In this document: one piece after another, positions 35,919 to 47,875 of the stretch
How positions within the stretch are numbered: the stretch's first letter is position 1
Layout: each line of letters starts with the position of its first letter
Assembly (NCBI GenBank): GCA_963978895.1
Contig: OZ022240.1
Coordinates: forward strand, 62,501 to 126,500
Reading direction: 5' to 3'
DNA: 64,000 nucleotides
Origin: Erpobdella octoculata
Lineage: Eukaryota > Annelida > Clitellata > Hirudinida > Erpobdellidae
Translations under genes and position numbers: made by a program
The notes under the pieces: model-generated
What the model was told of the DNA's origin: nothing
Database searches by the model: none
Seen by the model: only the letters and a program-made list of their open reading frames with translations

Positions 35919-37138
35919 CACATTGTAGGTAAAACCGTAGAATCCGGGGTATAAACAAATTCTAAAAAATGTTTCGGCGTAAGCTCCGCCCCGTAATTTC
36001 TATGCTCCGCCTCTAGGATGGGATGTGCCTGATCGACTTAAAAATATATAAAAATATATTTATTTTTTTTAAAATATTATCTAGTTTAATAATTATCAAA
36101 AATAATTTAAAATATTGCTTAAATATAAATTGTTTGGGATGTGCTTTGATGCGAGAAGCGAAGCGTATTTACCAGACCGCAAGACCATTAAGCTGATTAG
36201 AACAATTACCACTTGTCTTCGCGAATTATTCATGTTCACAAAACAAAGAAAGCATCTATAAAGGACTGAAAATTAAAACTTGATAATTGTTTTTTATCTG
36301 GGCGTGTTATTAAAAGGCTCTGAAGCCGATTAAAGCAGTATTAGATGATAAGTATGCTCTCTTAGATGGTTAAAAAATACATTTGACTTCTTTTTGTGAC
36401 TGACTACAACTTATCCCATATTATTAAACAGTTGATAACGCAACATATGTCAAATTAGTACATTAAGTAATAATGACGAGATCGCAGTTGTGGATTTTAG
36501 GGTTTGTCTCATAATAAAAGGCTCAGTAGTAGATGAGAAGACTGCAAAGCTGTCGTTACACTTTAATGATTGAAATTAAAAAATATACAGTCACTTTATT
36601 TTTTTATCAACCATCACCATAAATTCATCTTAGCCAATCACATTACCGGCTTTAGTTGCCGGTCAGCTAATTTTCAGTCATTTATAGATGCTTTCTTTTC
36701 CAAGTGGCAATTTGTTCTAATCAACTTAATGGCCTGGTAACAGACTAGCGAATACGCGTTGCATCTCGCATCAACTGCTAATTTTCCGTCATTTATAGAT
36801 TCTTCCTTTGTCTTGTGAACATGAAGAATTTGCTAAAACAAGTCGCAATTGTTCTTATCAATGGTCATGATAAAGAACAGATAATGCGCTACGCATCTCG
36901 CATAACAACAATTTACTACATTACTTTCAATTTTAATATTTATATTTTAATATTATTTGTTAAATAAAGTTATTGGTTATTTTGTCTGTTCTAAACATTA
37001 ACACACTGGCTTTCCATTAAATCGTATAAAAAGCCGCAACACTAGCTGTCAATCATTCTATTTAGACCTGTCAATCAAAATAGCGGCCATACTTGTTTTT
37101 GTTTGTACCCCGGATTCTACGGTTTTACCCACATTGTA
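35919..37138. mobile_element. Non-autonomous foldback DNA transposon, Mutator-like by its 9-bp TSD
   Basis: The 1202-bp element (35928-37129) has terminal inverted repeats starting GGTAAAACCGTAGAATCCGG, about 32 bp long with one mismatch. It is flanked by a perfect 9-bp direct repeat CACATTGTA at 35919-35927 and 37130-37138. It encodes no protein. Inside, a segment of about 130 bp (36145-36280) recurs inverted at about 36655-36765 and again at about 36770-36905, so the element can fold into a long hairpin with one arm duplicated. TSDs of 9-11 bp are typical of the Mutator superfamily. The near-perfect TIRs and TSD suggest a fairly recent insertion. Confidence 0.85.
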
Positions 37139-38170
37139 TAACTTACACTAAATAAGCGCTGCTGTGTACTCTCTCTTTCAGAGAAGCTTACATTCAAAAA
37201 TTCTTTTCAGTCTGTCTAAATAATCAAGTCGTCATTGTTAAACAAACGAGCCCACGTAACGATAAACTTCACTTAAAACGTCTTGCCACTCCACTGCGTC
37301 TACAAGTCTACATCCAATCATTGAGCAAGAATTAAAAGGCGACGAGTGAACTATAGCACTATTATAAGTTAAACTTCATTCAGTAGTTTGACGATTATAA
37401 ATATAATTGTAGCTAATTGCAAATTTTCAACAACAAAAAATGTTTATTAGCAGCATCTTGTGATTATAAAAAAAACTTTCCCTATACATATTCTGCAACT
37501 TGACGCCATAACTGCTCTCTTTACTGAGAAATAGTAAACTTTAACTTAAAATGAGGAAAAAGTTTAGTTGGTTGAGCTGAGGCAAAACACCACTGCTGCT
37601 TATTTCCTTCCCAATAAATATGAGTCATTCTATATTATTTACCGGTAGTTGCAACTTTCCTATCAGAATTTGATATATATTTTTTATATTAAATATTGAT
37701 ATTTTCAACTACGAATATAAATCAATACCTGAAAATTCATCTTTATATCTTTGATAAATCATTATCCACTAGATGTCCACTACAGATCTATTTCCACAAA
37801 TCTATAACATACAAATCCATACGACCCCCTATCCACAAATCTATATAACCACAACCACTGATATTTAAATCATTATACCATAAAGCTTCCTTGGATATGT
37901 ACATAAAAATGGTCACTCTGTGAACACAACTAAAATGAGTTCAAAACAGGCTCAGAGTTTTAGAGAAACAATAACCTTGTCCTTTGTTTAACTAAATATT
38001 TTAATTTAGTTATATTATAAAAAAAAACAAAAGCATTGTACGTTTTATTATGTAGCAATTGAATTTTGTTTTAATAGCCATTATTTTTCAACCACTAGAA
38101 TGCCTGTTTTATCCGATGCTTTTGCAACCGGTGTTATTATTTAATATCGCTCAGAGGAATACCGGCTACA
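37139..38170. other. Intergenic DNA upstream of MRPS18C
   Basis: AT-rich. Short related phrases TCCACAAATCTATA recur at about 37791 and 37835. No gene, RNA or clear mobile element seen. A false start at 38100 reads 14 codons to a stop. Confidence 0.4.
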
Positions 38171-39009
38171 ATGCTTCGAAGCTTGATAACTTTAAACGTT
38201 TCACCTGTCGTAACATGTAAGAATTTTTTTTTGGTATAATTACACGGCTTTTGCTTTGTTTTCTCGTATAACTTCTGTTTGACAGCTCAAAAGCGAAATG
38301 TCCTCAACGCGAAAGTAATAAATATGCACAAAGATGTCATTGACAAAAACCGAAAAGAAAAATTTGAACAACAACTTAAAGAAGAAAGAAAATGGATGGA
38401 AACAGATGAAGACATGGTTTATTTCTTATTATATAAAAAACATGTTTAATTATTGTTTTGTTATATTTTACATTATAACTTTCAGCCAAAAAAAGACTTG
38501 AAAAATCCATTTTTAAAACCAGGAGAAAGATGCATACTGTGTAAGCATAATATACAACTGGATTACAAGGTTTGTTGCTAGTAACCCAACAATTAAATCT
38601 AACTTCTAAGCCCGTTTGGGAAACTATCTTTATATTAATATATTGAAAATAGCAACGCTGCTTAATTTTTGCTTTAAATTATAGAATGTGAGACTTTTGA
38701 GCCAATTTACATCCCCTTACACTGGTAGAATCTATGGGCGAGGAATTACAGGTTTGTGTCTTTACATGCAGAGGAGGGTTGCCACGATGATTCAGAGGAG
38801 TAGATACTTTGGTGAGTTAGCAAGTCCTATTTTATATTCTTTTTTTGAAACGTGTATGTCGTACACATGGCAAAATGAATTTTTAAATCAATTGTGTAAT
38901 TAAAATTTTTAATTTGTTTTATTAAATTTAAGGTTATATGCCTTATGAAATGAAAGAACCGAAATACGTCCAAGATCCAAAGTTATTTGATCCATTTAAA
39001 AAAGCTTAA
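38171..39009 (+). CDS. MRPS18C: Mitochondrial small-subunit ribosomal protein bS18 (MRPS18C type)
   Basis: Component of the mitoribosome small subunit. Five exons: 38171-38216, 38286-38416, 38486-38569, 38685-38811 and 38933-39009 (154 aa). Residues 1-20 form a short basic leader. The core shows the bS18 zinc-site start CILCKHN and then LLSQFTSPYTGRIYGRGITG, ending in YMPYEMKEPKYVQDPKLFDP. The length and the CxxC-type motif favour MRPS18C over the longer 18A and 18B. AATAAA at 39084-39089 is the likely polyadenylation signal. It lies only 4 bp from the end of the facing HELQ coding sequence. Confidence 0.92.
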
Positions 39010-39092
39010 CAAAGGAAGAATAATGAATACTTTAATTACATTTTATACATTTATAGATTGGAAGTAGTAAAAAATCTTATACAAATAAAAGT

Positions 39093-42000
39093 TTAAAACT
39101 GAGAAAAATCTCTAAAATCCAGACTTTCATTAAAAAGCCACGAGTTATCAGGCGCATATTGAGAGTTTGAACTCGGAATCAGAACAAGGGACTTCACTTC
39201 TTCCACAAGTTCTTCAACTTTTTGGTTTACTAACATCTGGAACATGGAAAAATTAATTGCAGAAACATATTCACACTAAAAAAATTAAAACAATCTAAAT
39301 TTAAACCTGTGCTGAAGCAATGATTAGACGAGCAATCTTCTTAGGCATTAATTCAACTTCGTGAGTTAACTGATCTGGAGTACAGCGAGCAATTTGTTGA
39401 GGTGTGCGATAACCGGCCTTATATATTAGTCTTGCACGTCCCTAAATGTGGAAATAAAGTGGTTAACTTTTACTTAGCATAACTTATTTATTTATAGTCA
39501 GAACTGCTAACAATTTTAACTCCTGGTATTTCCAGCAATGGAATAAGTTCAGCTGAACAGCAATATGACAACTTTAATATAAAGTTTGGAAGCAAGTCCT
39601 GATATGACCACATTTCATCAAGTTCCTGTAAATAACAAACCACAAAATGATTACTCAATTAGATCCAATTAACAAGACATGGGTAATGACATGAAATTGA
39701 ACCATTAACTACTACTTGTACCTTGCTAAAGTGAAGGACACATGAGGCAAAAGATGCACACGAATTTAGAAGTTGCTGAAGAAATCCTCTACTTTCTTGA
39801 AATCTGAAAGCAACATCCCACACTGTTTCTCTTTTCAGCAACAAGTTCAATATCAGTGTCAAGTAGAACCTTTCTGTTGCCTCAACATTCACATTTTTCT
39901 GGGTAATTTTATTAATTTAGTAATTAAATATATCAACATAGTTTCAGAATATAAAAACTTATCAAACAAACCGTATTTCTAACTGTCATTCCAGCTGCCT
40001 TCTTTGTTAAATAGGCCTCTGAAATGCTTAAGAAATCAAGAATTTGTTGCTCTTCTTTTGATAAACGAGAAACCTGAGAAATCAGAAAATTTAAATATAA
40101 GACCAAATAGATTTAAACATTAAAAAATACAACCAGACTGTTACAAAAGTTATATGCACTTGAATGTTTGAAATGATTAAATTTTAATAAAATCAATTAT
40201 TATAAAAGAAATTAACCTCTCTGATGTATGTCATCCAGTCAATTTTGACTTGGCCTGCATACTTGTATGGAGTGACAACATATAAAAGGTGCAAATGACT
40301 CGACAGCACTAAATTACTTCTGTTCAAATTCATGTCGTCGTATAATTTCTTTCCGATGCTTAAGTCGATCGGTCCTGCAATGAGATTGAAAGATGATGAC
40401 ACAACATTTAATAAATAAATATCTTTAAAAAATGTTTAATGGTCTAGAGTTGTATATCTGAAATGTTTAATGGTCTAAAGTTGCACATCTGAAATGTTTA
40501 ATGGTCTAAAGTTGTATATCTGAAATGTTTAATTGCCTAAAGTTGTATATCTGAAATGAGTCGACATGTCAAATCTCCAAAACATGCCGAAGGAATCAGA
40601 TCCAAGCTTTTTTCTTCCAACTATTTATTTGTCACCACACAATTCAAAATGGTGACTTATTTTAGTTGGTTTGTCGTCATAGAAATCACGAATAGAGAAT
40701 GTCTTAAGACCTTTGAAAACGGCCCGTCCGAGATTCGTGACGTCGAGTTGAGGAGTTCCGTCAAATTCGACGGAATGTTTTTGCGTCACGAAACCACATT
40801 GCACAAGTTCCTCGAGACATTTGTTAGCTTCTTCTATTAAATTGGCTGCCGTGTTGTTTTTCTTAGATTGCTTGTAGCAGAGTGTCAATTTTAAAAAAGT
40901 TGAAAGAGCATGAACATCTTTTGTTATCTACACAGATAATAAACAATGAAAAATAAATAAGTTTAATTCTTTGTAAATGAAGAAAACACTACAATATAAT
41001 TGGATGACCTTTAGACCAATACAAGAGAGGATTACAGATGATAATCCTCCTCTACCTTCATGTAGAAGACTTGATTGACATTTGTCATATGATCCACCAA
41101 TAAGAGAAGAAATCTGAAATCGATCATAAATTATGACAAAATAAAATAACCAATCAAATAAAAACTTGTTTTTAACCTTTTCAGCATCTTTTTGGTTCGT
41201 AACGAGAACGCTCTCGCCTGAAGCATGAAAACCAGCTCTTCCGGCCCGTCCAATCATCTGCTTGTATTTCGTTCGACTCAGAAATTGTGTACCGATATAA
41301 GGAGACCTCAAAATTACTCTGTAAATTTAAAAATAAAAGTTACTACATTGCAACATGACAATCAGTTAAGAAATCTAATAAATGATATTTGCTGAAAAAA
41401 AAATAAAAATTCCTATGCACTCCATTTGCATGACCAACCTTTTGGCAGGGAGATTTACACCTGCAGCCAATGTGGAAGTACATGTAAGAACACAGAGAAC
41501 ACCTTCAAGAAATGCCTCTTCAATCAGCTTTCTCTCTTCAGATGTCAGTCCACTGTGGTGGTAAGCCACTCCATATGGTAAGGTTTTCTCTAGGATTGGA
41601 CAAATCTGTTCACTGTCCATCTTCAAACAATCCATTAATATTTTTCTTTCTTTACAATGGTTTGATTTCAATGAGCTGAAAATAAAAATCGTTGAAGAAA
41701 ACTTAAACAAAATTAAAACTTCATAACAAAATATTGATGGATGACAATTAAACAAATGAAAGAGGACAATTATACAAATAAAAGAAGACAATTATATAAA
41801 TGAAAAAACAATCTCTTTAACTTTAAGTCAACAACAAACCTGGGCATGAGATCAGTAAGCAACTGAGCTACATTTTGGCAGTTGACTTTAGAAGAGCAAA
41901 AGATAAGACATGATTGGTCAGGTGCGACCTCCATTACAAGGCCTAGCAGGTGATCTGGGTCACGTTTTATAGTTTCTGCGTTGTACAAGTTCTGATCACA

Positions 42001-44128
42001 AATATCAGTATAAGTATTTGCTTCTTAAAAAATAATTTTTTATTAAAAACATTAATTATGGAAACCTTGAAAGAAACCAGCTTAGAAAACTCTAAGTTTT
42101 GTCCATCATCCATTCTGTTATTCACTTCATATAACGTGTCTGAAATCTTGACATATTCTTTTAGCTCTACCTTGAATTAAAATTTATACATCTACTATTT
42201 ATAACCATAATATAATTGAAAAAAAAAACTTTCGTTTTATATTTAAAACTATGGATATCATGTATATATAAGAATGGTTTGGTAAGATACAAACAGGTCT
42301 GAAATCTCCCGTGTAGAGCTGTGCTTTAAGAAAAAGTTGCAACTCATCAATGTTGCTCAACGTTGCACTCATCCCGATAATTTGTGTTGAAGCTGAAAAG
42401 TGGTGTCATAACAATGAATGTTAATGAGATCATTATAGTAGGAAATCCTTATAATGAATATTAATGAGATCATCATAATACGAGATTATTATAATATATA
42501 TTGAGATTTTTATACTACATAATTTTTTAACAAATTTAAATAAGATCATTGTAATATAAAATGCCAATAATTAATATTAATGAGATATTTATACCATGAA
42601 ATTTTTATAAACATATATATTAATGAGAATTTAAAAATAAAATCAAGACAACTCACGACTAGAGAACAAAATCTTAGTCAAAGTAGTTTCGAGGCAAGCA
42701 CCTCTGCTTCCCTCTCCACCAATCATGTGAAGCTTTAAAAATTAAAAAAATCATAAAAAAACTTTCACGAAAAATGACCAATATCAAGAAATAAAAAAAG
42801 TCACCTCATCAACAACGACCAATCCCAGCTCTTCTATTCGCTTGTTTTCAATAAGACTATTAACGATGGATGCTGCTTTTTCTATCGTTGCAACGTAAAT
42901 GCAGTTTTTTGAGTGTCGAATAGGTGGTAATTTGCCTTTTGCAGAAGCGTATTCCTCCACTAGAAAATTTAGATCGACGCCAAAAGGAGCCAAGCTCCTA
43001 AGCTATGTCATAACAAAATAAATTGGTTTCAAGTTGCTCACAGAAGCAGGCACATTAAAAATAATTAATAAACAATAAGCTTTTCGTATAAACAGTAAAA
43101 TTTCTCCTATTAATTAGTCATGAGAATAAACATAAACAACAAAAAATGTACCTTCTCCTGTACAATCGCAACAAACGGTAAAATAAAAAGTACGTCTTTC
43201 TTTTTGAGTACAACTTGTTTGATCATTAAAATCTCAGCAACCAAAGTTTTACCGCCAGAAGTTGGGAAAGAGTAAATGAAATTTGAGCTTGAGGATTTCA
43301 TCTCTAATGACAAACATTTTTTCTGCCAATCTTTAAATAAAATCCAATAAATAATTATTAAACAACATAAAATCAGTCATAAAAACTGATATTATCAAAA
43401 TTATAACAAACATAATAAAACCATAATAATCACTGACTCACCATATAAATCCGATATTGACCTGTTTGCCCACAGCAAAATTTTCACTTTATTAGGTAGA
43501 CCGAAGAAATTATCATTTTCATCACTAAACGAGCCTTCTGGAGGAACATTTTCAGAAGCAAAATGCAATTTTGAAACAGTTTGAGAAGGCACCACTTTCT
43601 GGCTTGTTTTCTGCAATGATGATACTTCAACTGGTGACGATTTTAAAATAGTAGAAGTCTGGCTAACTTGCTGAAGTCTTCTTGAAGACAGATCTGAGGA
43701 TTTGGTTTCTATAGAATGGATTAAAATTAAATTTATGAAAATAATAATTCATTAAAAAATGTATTTAAAGCAAAATATCCCATAAAAAACCAACCTGTCG
43801 TATCAAATGCAAGAGCTGTGTATTTTTGCGAGCTGTTTATTTTATAATTTGCAGAAGAATCAGAATATGAAGTGTTTAAAGAAGAAGTTGATTTTCGACA
43901 CGGAACTTTGATGCAAGTGGGAGGAGTCCAGTTGATTGATTCATTCTGACGATCAGTTTGATTTTCTTTCTCTTGAGTTTTTTGTTTTTTGCACAGAGGG
44001 GATGCTAATTCGTGAAATTCCTCACAAACATCAGGTCTGTTTGACGCCGATGCCGAACATCGCTTCGCAGTGATATGATGAGGACTAACTTCGTCATGAT
44101 TGTTCACTACCAATCGTTTTGTATACAT
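39093..44128 (-). CDS. HELQ: HELQ, superfamily 2 DNA helicase
   Basis: 3'-5' DNA helicase of the HEL308/Mus301 family, acting in replication-fork and crosslink repair in the nucleus. The ATG is at 44128. The first exons encode a polar, disordered leader with a basic KKQK patch. The helicase core carries motif [15 protein letters not shown] (about 43260), VVVDELHMIG (exon pair about 42700-42830), GMSATLSN (about 42370), [15 protein letters not shown] (about 41440-41480) and [12 protein letters not shown] (about 41225-41265). Winged-helix and ratchet regions follow ([20 protein letters not shown]), then the HELQ C-terminal helix-hairpin-helix region with [10 protein letters not shown]. The last exon ends at a TAA at 39093. 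All core motifs are intact. Exons number about sixteen and small boundaries are approximate. The alternative, the POLQ helicase domain, is excluded because the gene stops without a polymerase domain. Confidence 0.9.
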
Positions 44129-44569
44129 GAAAATATTTTAAAACTTCAGGCTTTATCTTTATCGTGATCAATACGCAACTGATCCCTCCACCAGACATGC
44201 AAAAATTCCGTATGAGAAAGAAAGTAAAAGTAAACAATAAAATAAACAAACCGACCGAGTTTTGAAACTAAATTAATTTCCCACCAGAGGTGTGCTAAAC
44301 TCAGGTCGATTTCTGGAAATTTATATTTAACGGCAATTTTTTATTAAATTAATAGTTATTTAATTTTTACAACTAAAATATTTTTAAATTTTTTTGTATT
44401 GGCATTTTATTTCAAGAAAAAAAAATAAAATGTCTAAATGACAACATTGCTAGATGCGAAGTACCTACTTAGAAAGTCGTATAAAAAATTAATGAAGTGG
44501 CAAGAAGTCAGTCAAATGTATGTTAATTGCTTTATTTGTTTTTTAAGTTACAAAGTTATCTGCTAAAAG

Positions 44570-44570
<1 letters not shown>

Positions 44571-44620
<50 letters not shown>
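44571..44620. repeat. (ATT)n microsatellite
   Basis: About sixteen uninterrupted ATT units. It is immediately followed by 24 bp identical to an internal piece of the foldback element near 36.4 kb. Confidence 0.97.
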
Positions 44621-44622
<2 letters not shown>

Positions 44623-44644
44623 ACAGTTGATAACGCAACATATG
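44615..44644. mobile_element. Fragment matching the 36-kb foldback element
   Basis: Thirty bases (ending CAGTTGATAACGCAACATATG) are identical to 36420-36449 inside the foldback element. Part of the match is ATT repeat, but at least 24 bp are complex sequence. The rest of the element is absent on both sides. Confidence 0.6.
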
Positions 44645-45920
44645 ATAACACGGTTTGAGTTCCCAAAACGTAAATTTACTCCAACAAAGTTTTGTTTCTA
44701 TAATAGAAATCTCCTAACACAGCTGAAAATATGCAGGCATTTACAGGGTAAGAAAATGAAAAAAAAATAGGCTAAACAGAGTATAATTACAGAAATATTA
44801 AATTTGACAAAATCATAACGTTGGTCACGTAACCTAGGGCCGATCCGATAAGCCATCCTTTCCTCCGACGCTTCGCCAACATCAGTTTGGTGTACTTTTT
44901 GTGTACTTAAGATAAACACCTTGTCATTCAGCCTTGACACGCGTTTACTCACAAACACGCACACAGCCAGGAACAGAAACACCATTCTAACACAAATTCG
45001 CACTAAAGTTTGCACTGAAAGTTGATTTCACAGTTTCTCTAGTTTCGAACATTACAAGTCACGTAAAATGCCAAAGGTAGCGAACTGTGCGTGTTTAACA
45101 TTATGAATGAATGACGGATTGTCTGGATTGTCCATGTGCCTAAATACCCATAATTTGACATCTGTAAGCTTTCAGACTGCTTTACATGGATGTTGGAGCT
45201 GTGTATGTTTTCAAAACACAACACTCCACAATCATCTACCTATTTAAAAATACTCTTATGTTTTTTTTTATAACGGTAATACAAGATTTGTCTATGAACA
45301 ATTTGTTTTTTTACTTGGATTTTAGCTCTAAAAATTAAATTATTTTCTGCATATAATTTTATTAGCTTTAACTCCAGTTTAAAGAAAACGTCATAGGTAC
45401 CTAAACAAAAATACATGAAAAATTCCAGGATTCTCGCATTACTGGAAGTTGGGGAAACTTCTCGTGCTCGGTTTGCTAATAAATTTCATTGAACTATCTC
45501 GACGGCCACCGATAAAATTCGGCAGATCTTTTACTACGTCTGAACAATTATACTCCAGCGGTAGCAGCAGTAATACCTATATTCCAATTTAATGATTAGG
45601 TATACATAATTTTATAACTGATGGATATCATAAAATGATTACATACATTAATAATAGCTGAATGCTAATTGGTTCCATGCTATTTATTTATAGATTGTAT
45701 TTTTTTATTTTTTTAAATTAAAAAAGTTTATCTTTTATTATACTTAGTGCCAAAAACTAGTATAATAATCATATTTAATATATAAATATAATTTTATCAT
45801 ATCTTGGAATTCTTTTTAAATCAAACACTTTATTGTTTGTTTAAAAATTATATATTTTTAAAAATCTGACATTTTAAGAATAAAAGAACACCGCACGTGG
45901 AACATGCACATGCATATAAT

Positions 45921-46003
45921 ATCTCTCTTTCTTTTTCTCTTTCTTTCTCTCTCTCTTTCCCTCTCTCTCTCTCTATCTTTCTTTTTCTCTATCTCTCTCC
46001 CAA
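45921..46003. repeat. CT/CTTT pyrimidine-rich tract
   Basis: Mixed CTCTCT and CTTTCTTT repeats with few interruptions. The opposite-strand ORF reads Arg/Glu/Lys runs and is an artefact. Confidence 0.85.
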
Positions 46004-47404
46004 CCCCACTCGTTTTCTCTAATCGAAGTAAACAATGACATCGACCGGTCAGTTGGCCAATAAATCCCAATCAGGTTATCTTATTAATGGAGTCACGTGT
46101 CACGGGTCATCGGGTCAATTGCCGTGTCAAAATAGCGGTGATTATATATCGATAGATAGAGATGATCAAATTTACTATTATTTTATGATTATCGAAGAAT
46201 CGTGAGATGAAGTAGGTATACTTTTGACGACTTTTGAGAAAAAAGTGCTTTATGTATCGTAAAGAGTAAAGAGTTCGTTTAAGATTCCAGTTTATTCCAG
46301 AGACAACTGAAAACCAGTGGTAATTATATGATTAATAATAAAATGATTTATTCAGGCTATGGTACTGTAACTAATGATTTGGTAGGTACTTACTCTATAA
46401 CGATACTTACTACGTTTTTTTTCAACAATAAAAACTCTTAATATGTTTGAAATGAAAATTTTGTTCTAAAAAAACCTAAAAGACAGTGTATGTGAATAAT
46501 TACAGTAACTATTTAACGAGCTAATAGAACATACATTTAGATGCATGCATGTATGGAAGGATGGAAGGAAGAATACATAGGTGGATAAACGGATGCCAGG
46601 TAAGCCATATTAGTGACTGATGTTGGCTAATGCGTCCATGTTCAATGCATCAGTTATATGTATATGTACTACAATCTTGGGTCTGTTATTCGTCTCCGTA
46701 CGTATACGTATTTATCCTGCTTATGTACAACTGTAGAAGAGTGGGCATGCGGTCAAGGAGAGAAACAGAAGAAAGAGATGGAGATAGAAAGAGAAAAGAG
46801 AGAGAGTAAGAGAGACACGGACACAACCTACACACACACACACAAACACACACAAACTCGTGCACACAGAAAAACAGACAAACAGAAACCAACAAGACAC
46901 GAAAGCGACCTCTTTCACGCACGCACCAAGCACTGCCGCCAACTTCAGCAACCGTGGCATCTCCGCTAAGATAAAGCCTCTCTCATTGCGATAAGAAGCT
47001 ACACACAAAAAAACAACTTTCCTATCGTAGGGGATAAATAAATGATTGCAGTGTATACGTCTTCGAGATAAAGAAAGACTTCTTGTTATGTACAGACATG
47101 TCTTCTTCGATTATACGCCGGAGGTGCTGCCCGTCTGAGAGGCCGCCCTGAGTCAACTAAGTTGTGTGTGCGGTGGTATTCGCAAACTGTATCTGTCTAT
47201 CTATTCGAGTATATACGATTCGTAACACAAACTGCAATCACCTAATCTGCTTTCTTTCATTCTTTCACTTTCTTTCGTTCTATCGCAGGCGCCAAAAATG
47301 CAACAACGTGTTGCTTAGAACCGGGAACTGTTTAAAAGTTCTGAAGCGTTCCGCCGCGCGTAAGTTACGACGTTGTTGACGATAACGACGAAGATGATTG
47401 GAAA

Positions 47405-47490
47405 ATTCAGATGGTGATGATGATGGTGGTGGTGATGATGATGATGGTGATGATGATGATGATAATGGTGATGATGATGATGATGATTAG
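47405..47490. repeat. (GAT/GGT)n trinucleotide tract
   Basis: Repeated GATGAT with GGTGGT and AATGGT variants. The minus-strand ORF here encodes polyhistidine. It has no link by frame or splice site to the homeobox gene, whose stop is at 47876. Confidence 0.85.
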
Positions 47491-47875
47491 AAGGAGGAGG
47501 CAGAGAACACAATTTGTTTATATGACTGAAGCTTTAAAGTTGTATATTTTCAACAAATATCGTACAAAACTGTAAAAATTCAATTTCCCCATTGCAAGCC
47601 CAACAAATACAACAATTTAAATGCTTTCTCAAAACAACAGATACATAAACATCCACATTTTTATCAACACTCACATCTTCATTAATATCGACATCGTCGT
47701 CTAAATCTTAATCCCTGCGTATGTAAAACAATATGAAATAAAATGCATAAGATTTATAGACCATTTTTTTACACATTCATTTACTCCCAAGTAAGTAATT
47801 ATTCCCCTCATTTATCATTCCAGGTTTTTCCATCGTTATCTCCATGACAACAACCGAAGTTTTTTTCCAGTCTCG

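Larger units (their letters stand above)
44129..47875. other. Gene-poor interval between HELQ and the NK2 homeobox gene
   Basis: I recognise no conserved gene here. Contents are a pure (ATT)n run at about 44571-44620, a short repeat shared with the 36-kb transposon (44615-44644), a pyrimidine-rich tract at about 45921-46003, an AC/AG-rich stretch at 46780-46900 and a (GAT)n tract at about 47405-47490. A minus-strand ORF at 44698-45015 begins with a hydrophobic signal-like stretch (MVFLFLAVCVFV) and could be a first exon, but has no other support. Given the developmental gene next door, part of this interval may be regulatory. Confidence 0.45.

Noticed and set aside
38100..38144. ATG at 38100 as the MRPS18C start
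   Set aside because: It reads 14 codons to a stop. The ATG at 38171 splices in frame to the conserved part.
47315..47512. Polyhistidine ORF as an extra exon of the NK2 gene
   Set aside because: It lies past the homeobox gene's stop and conserved C-terminus and comes from a GAT trinucleotide repeat.
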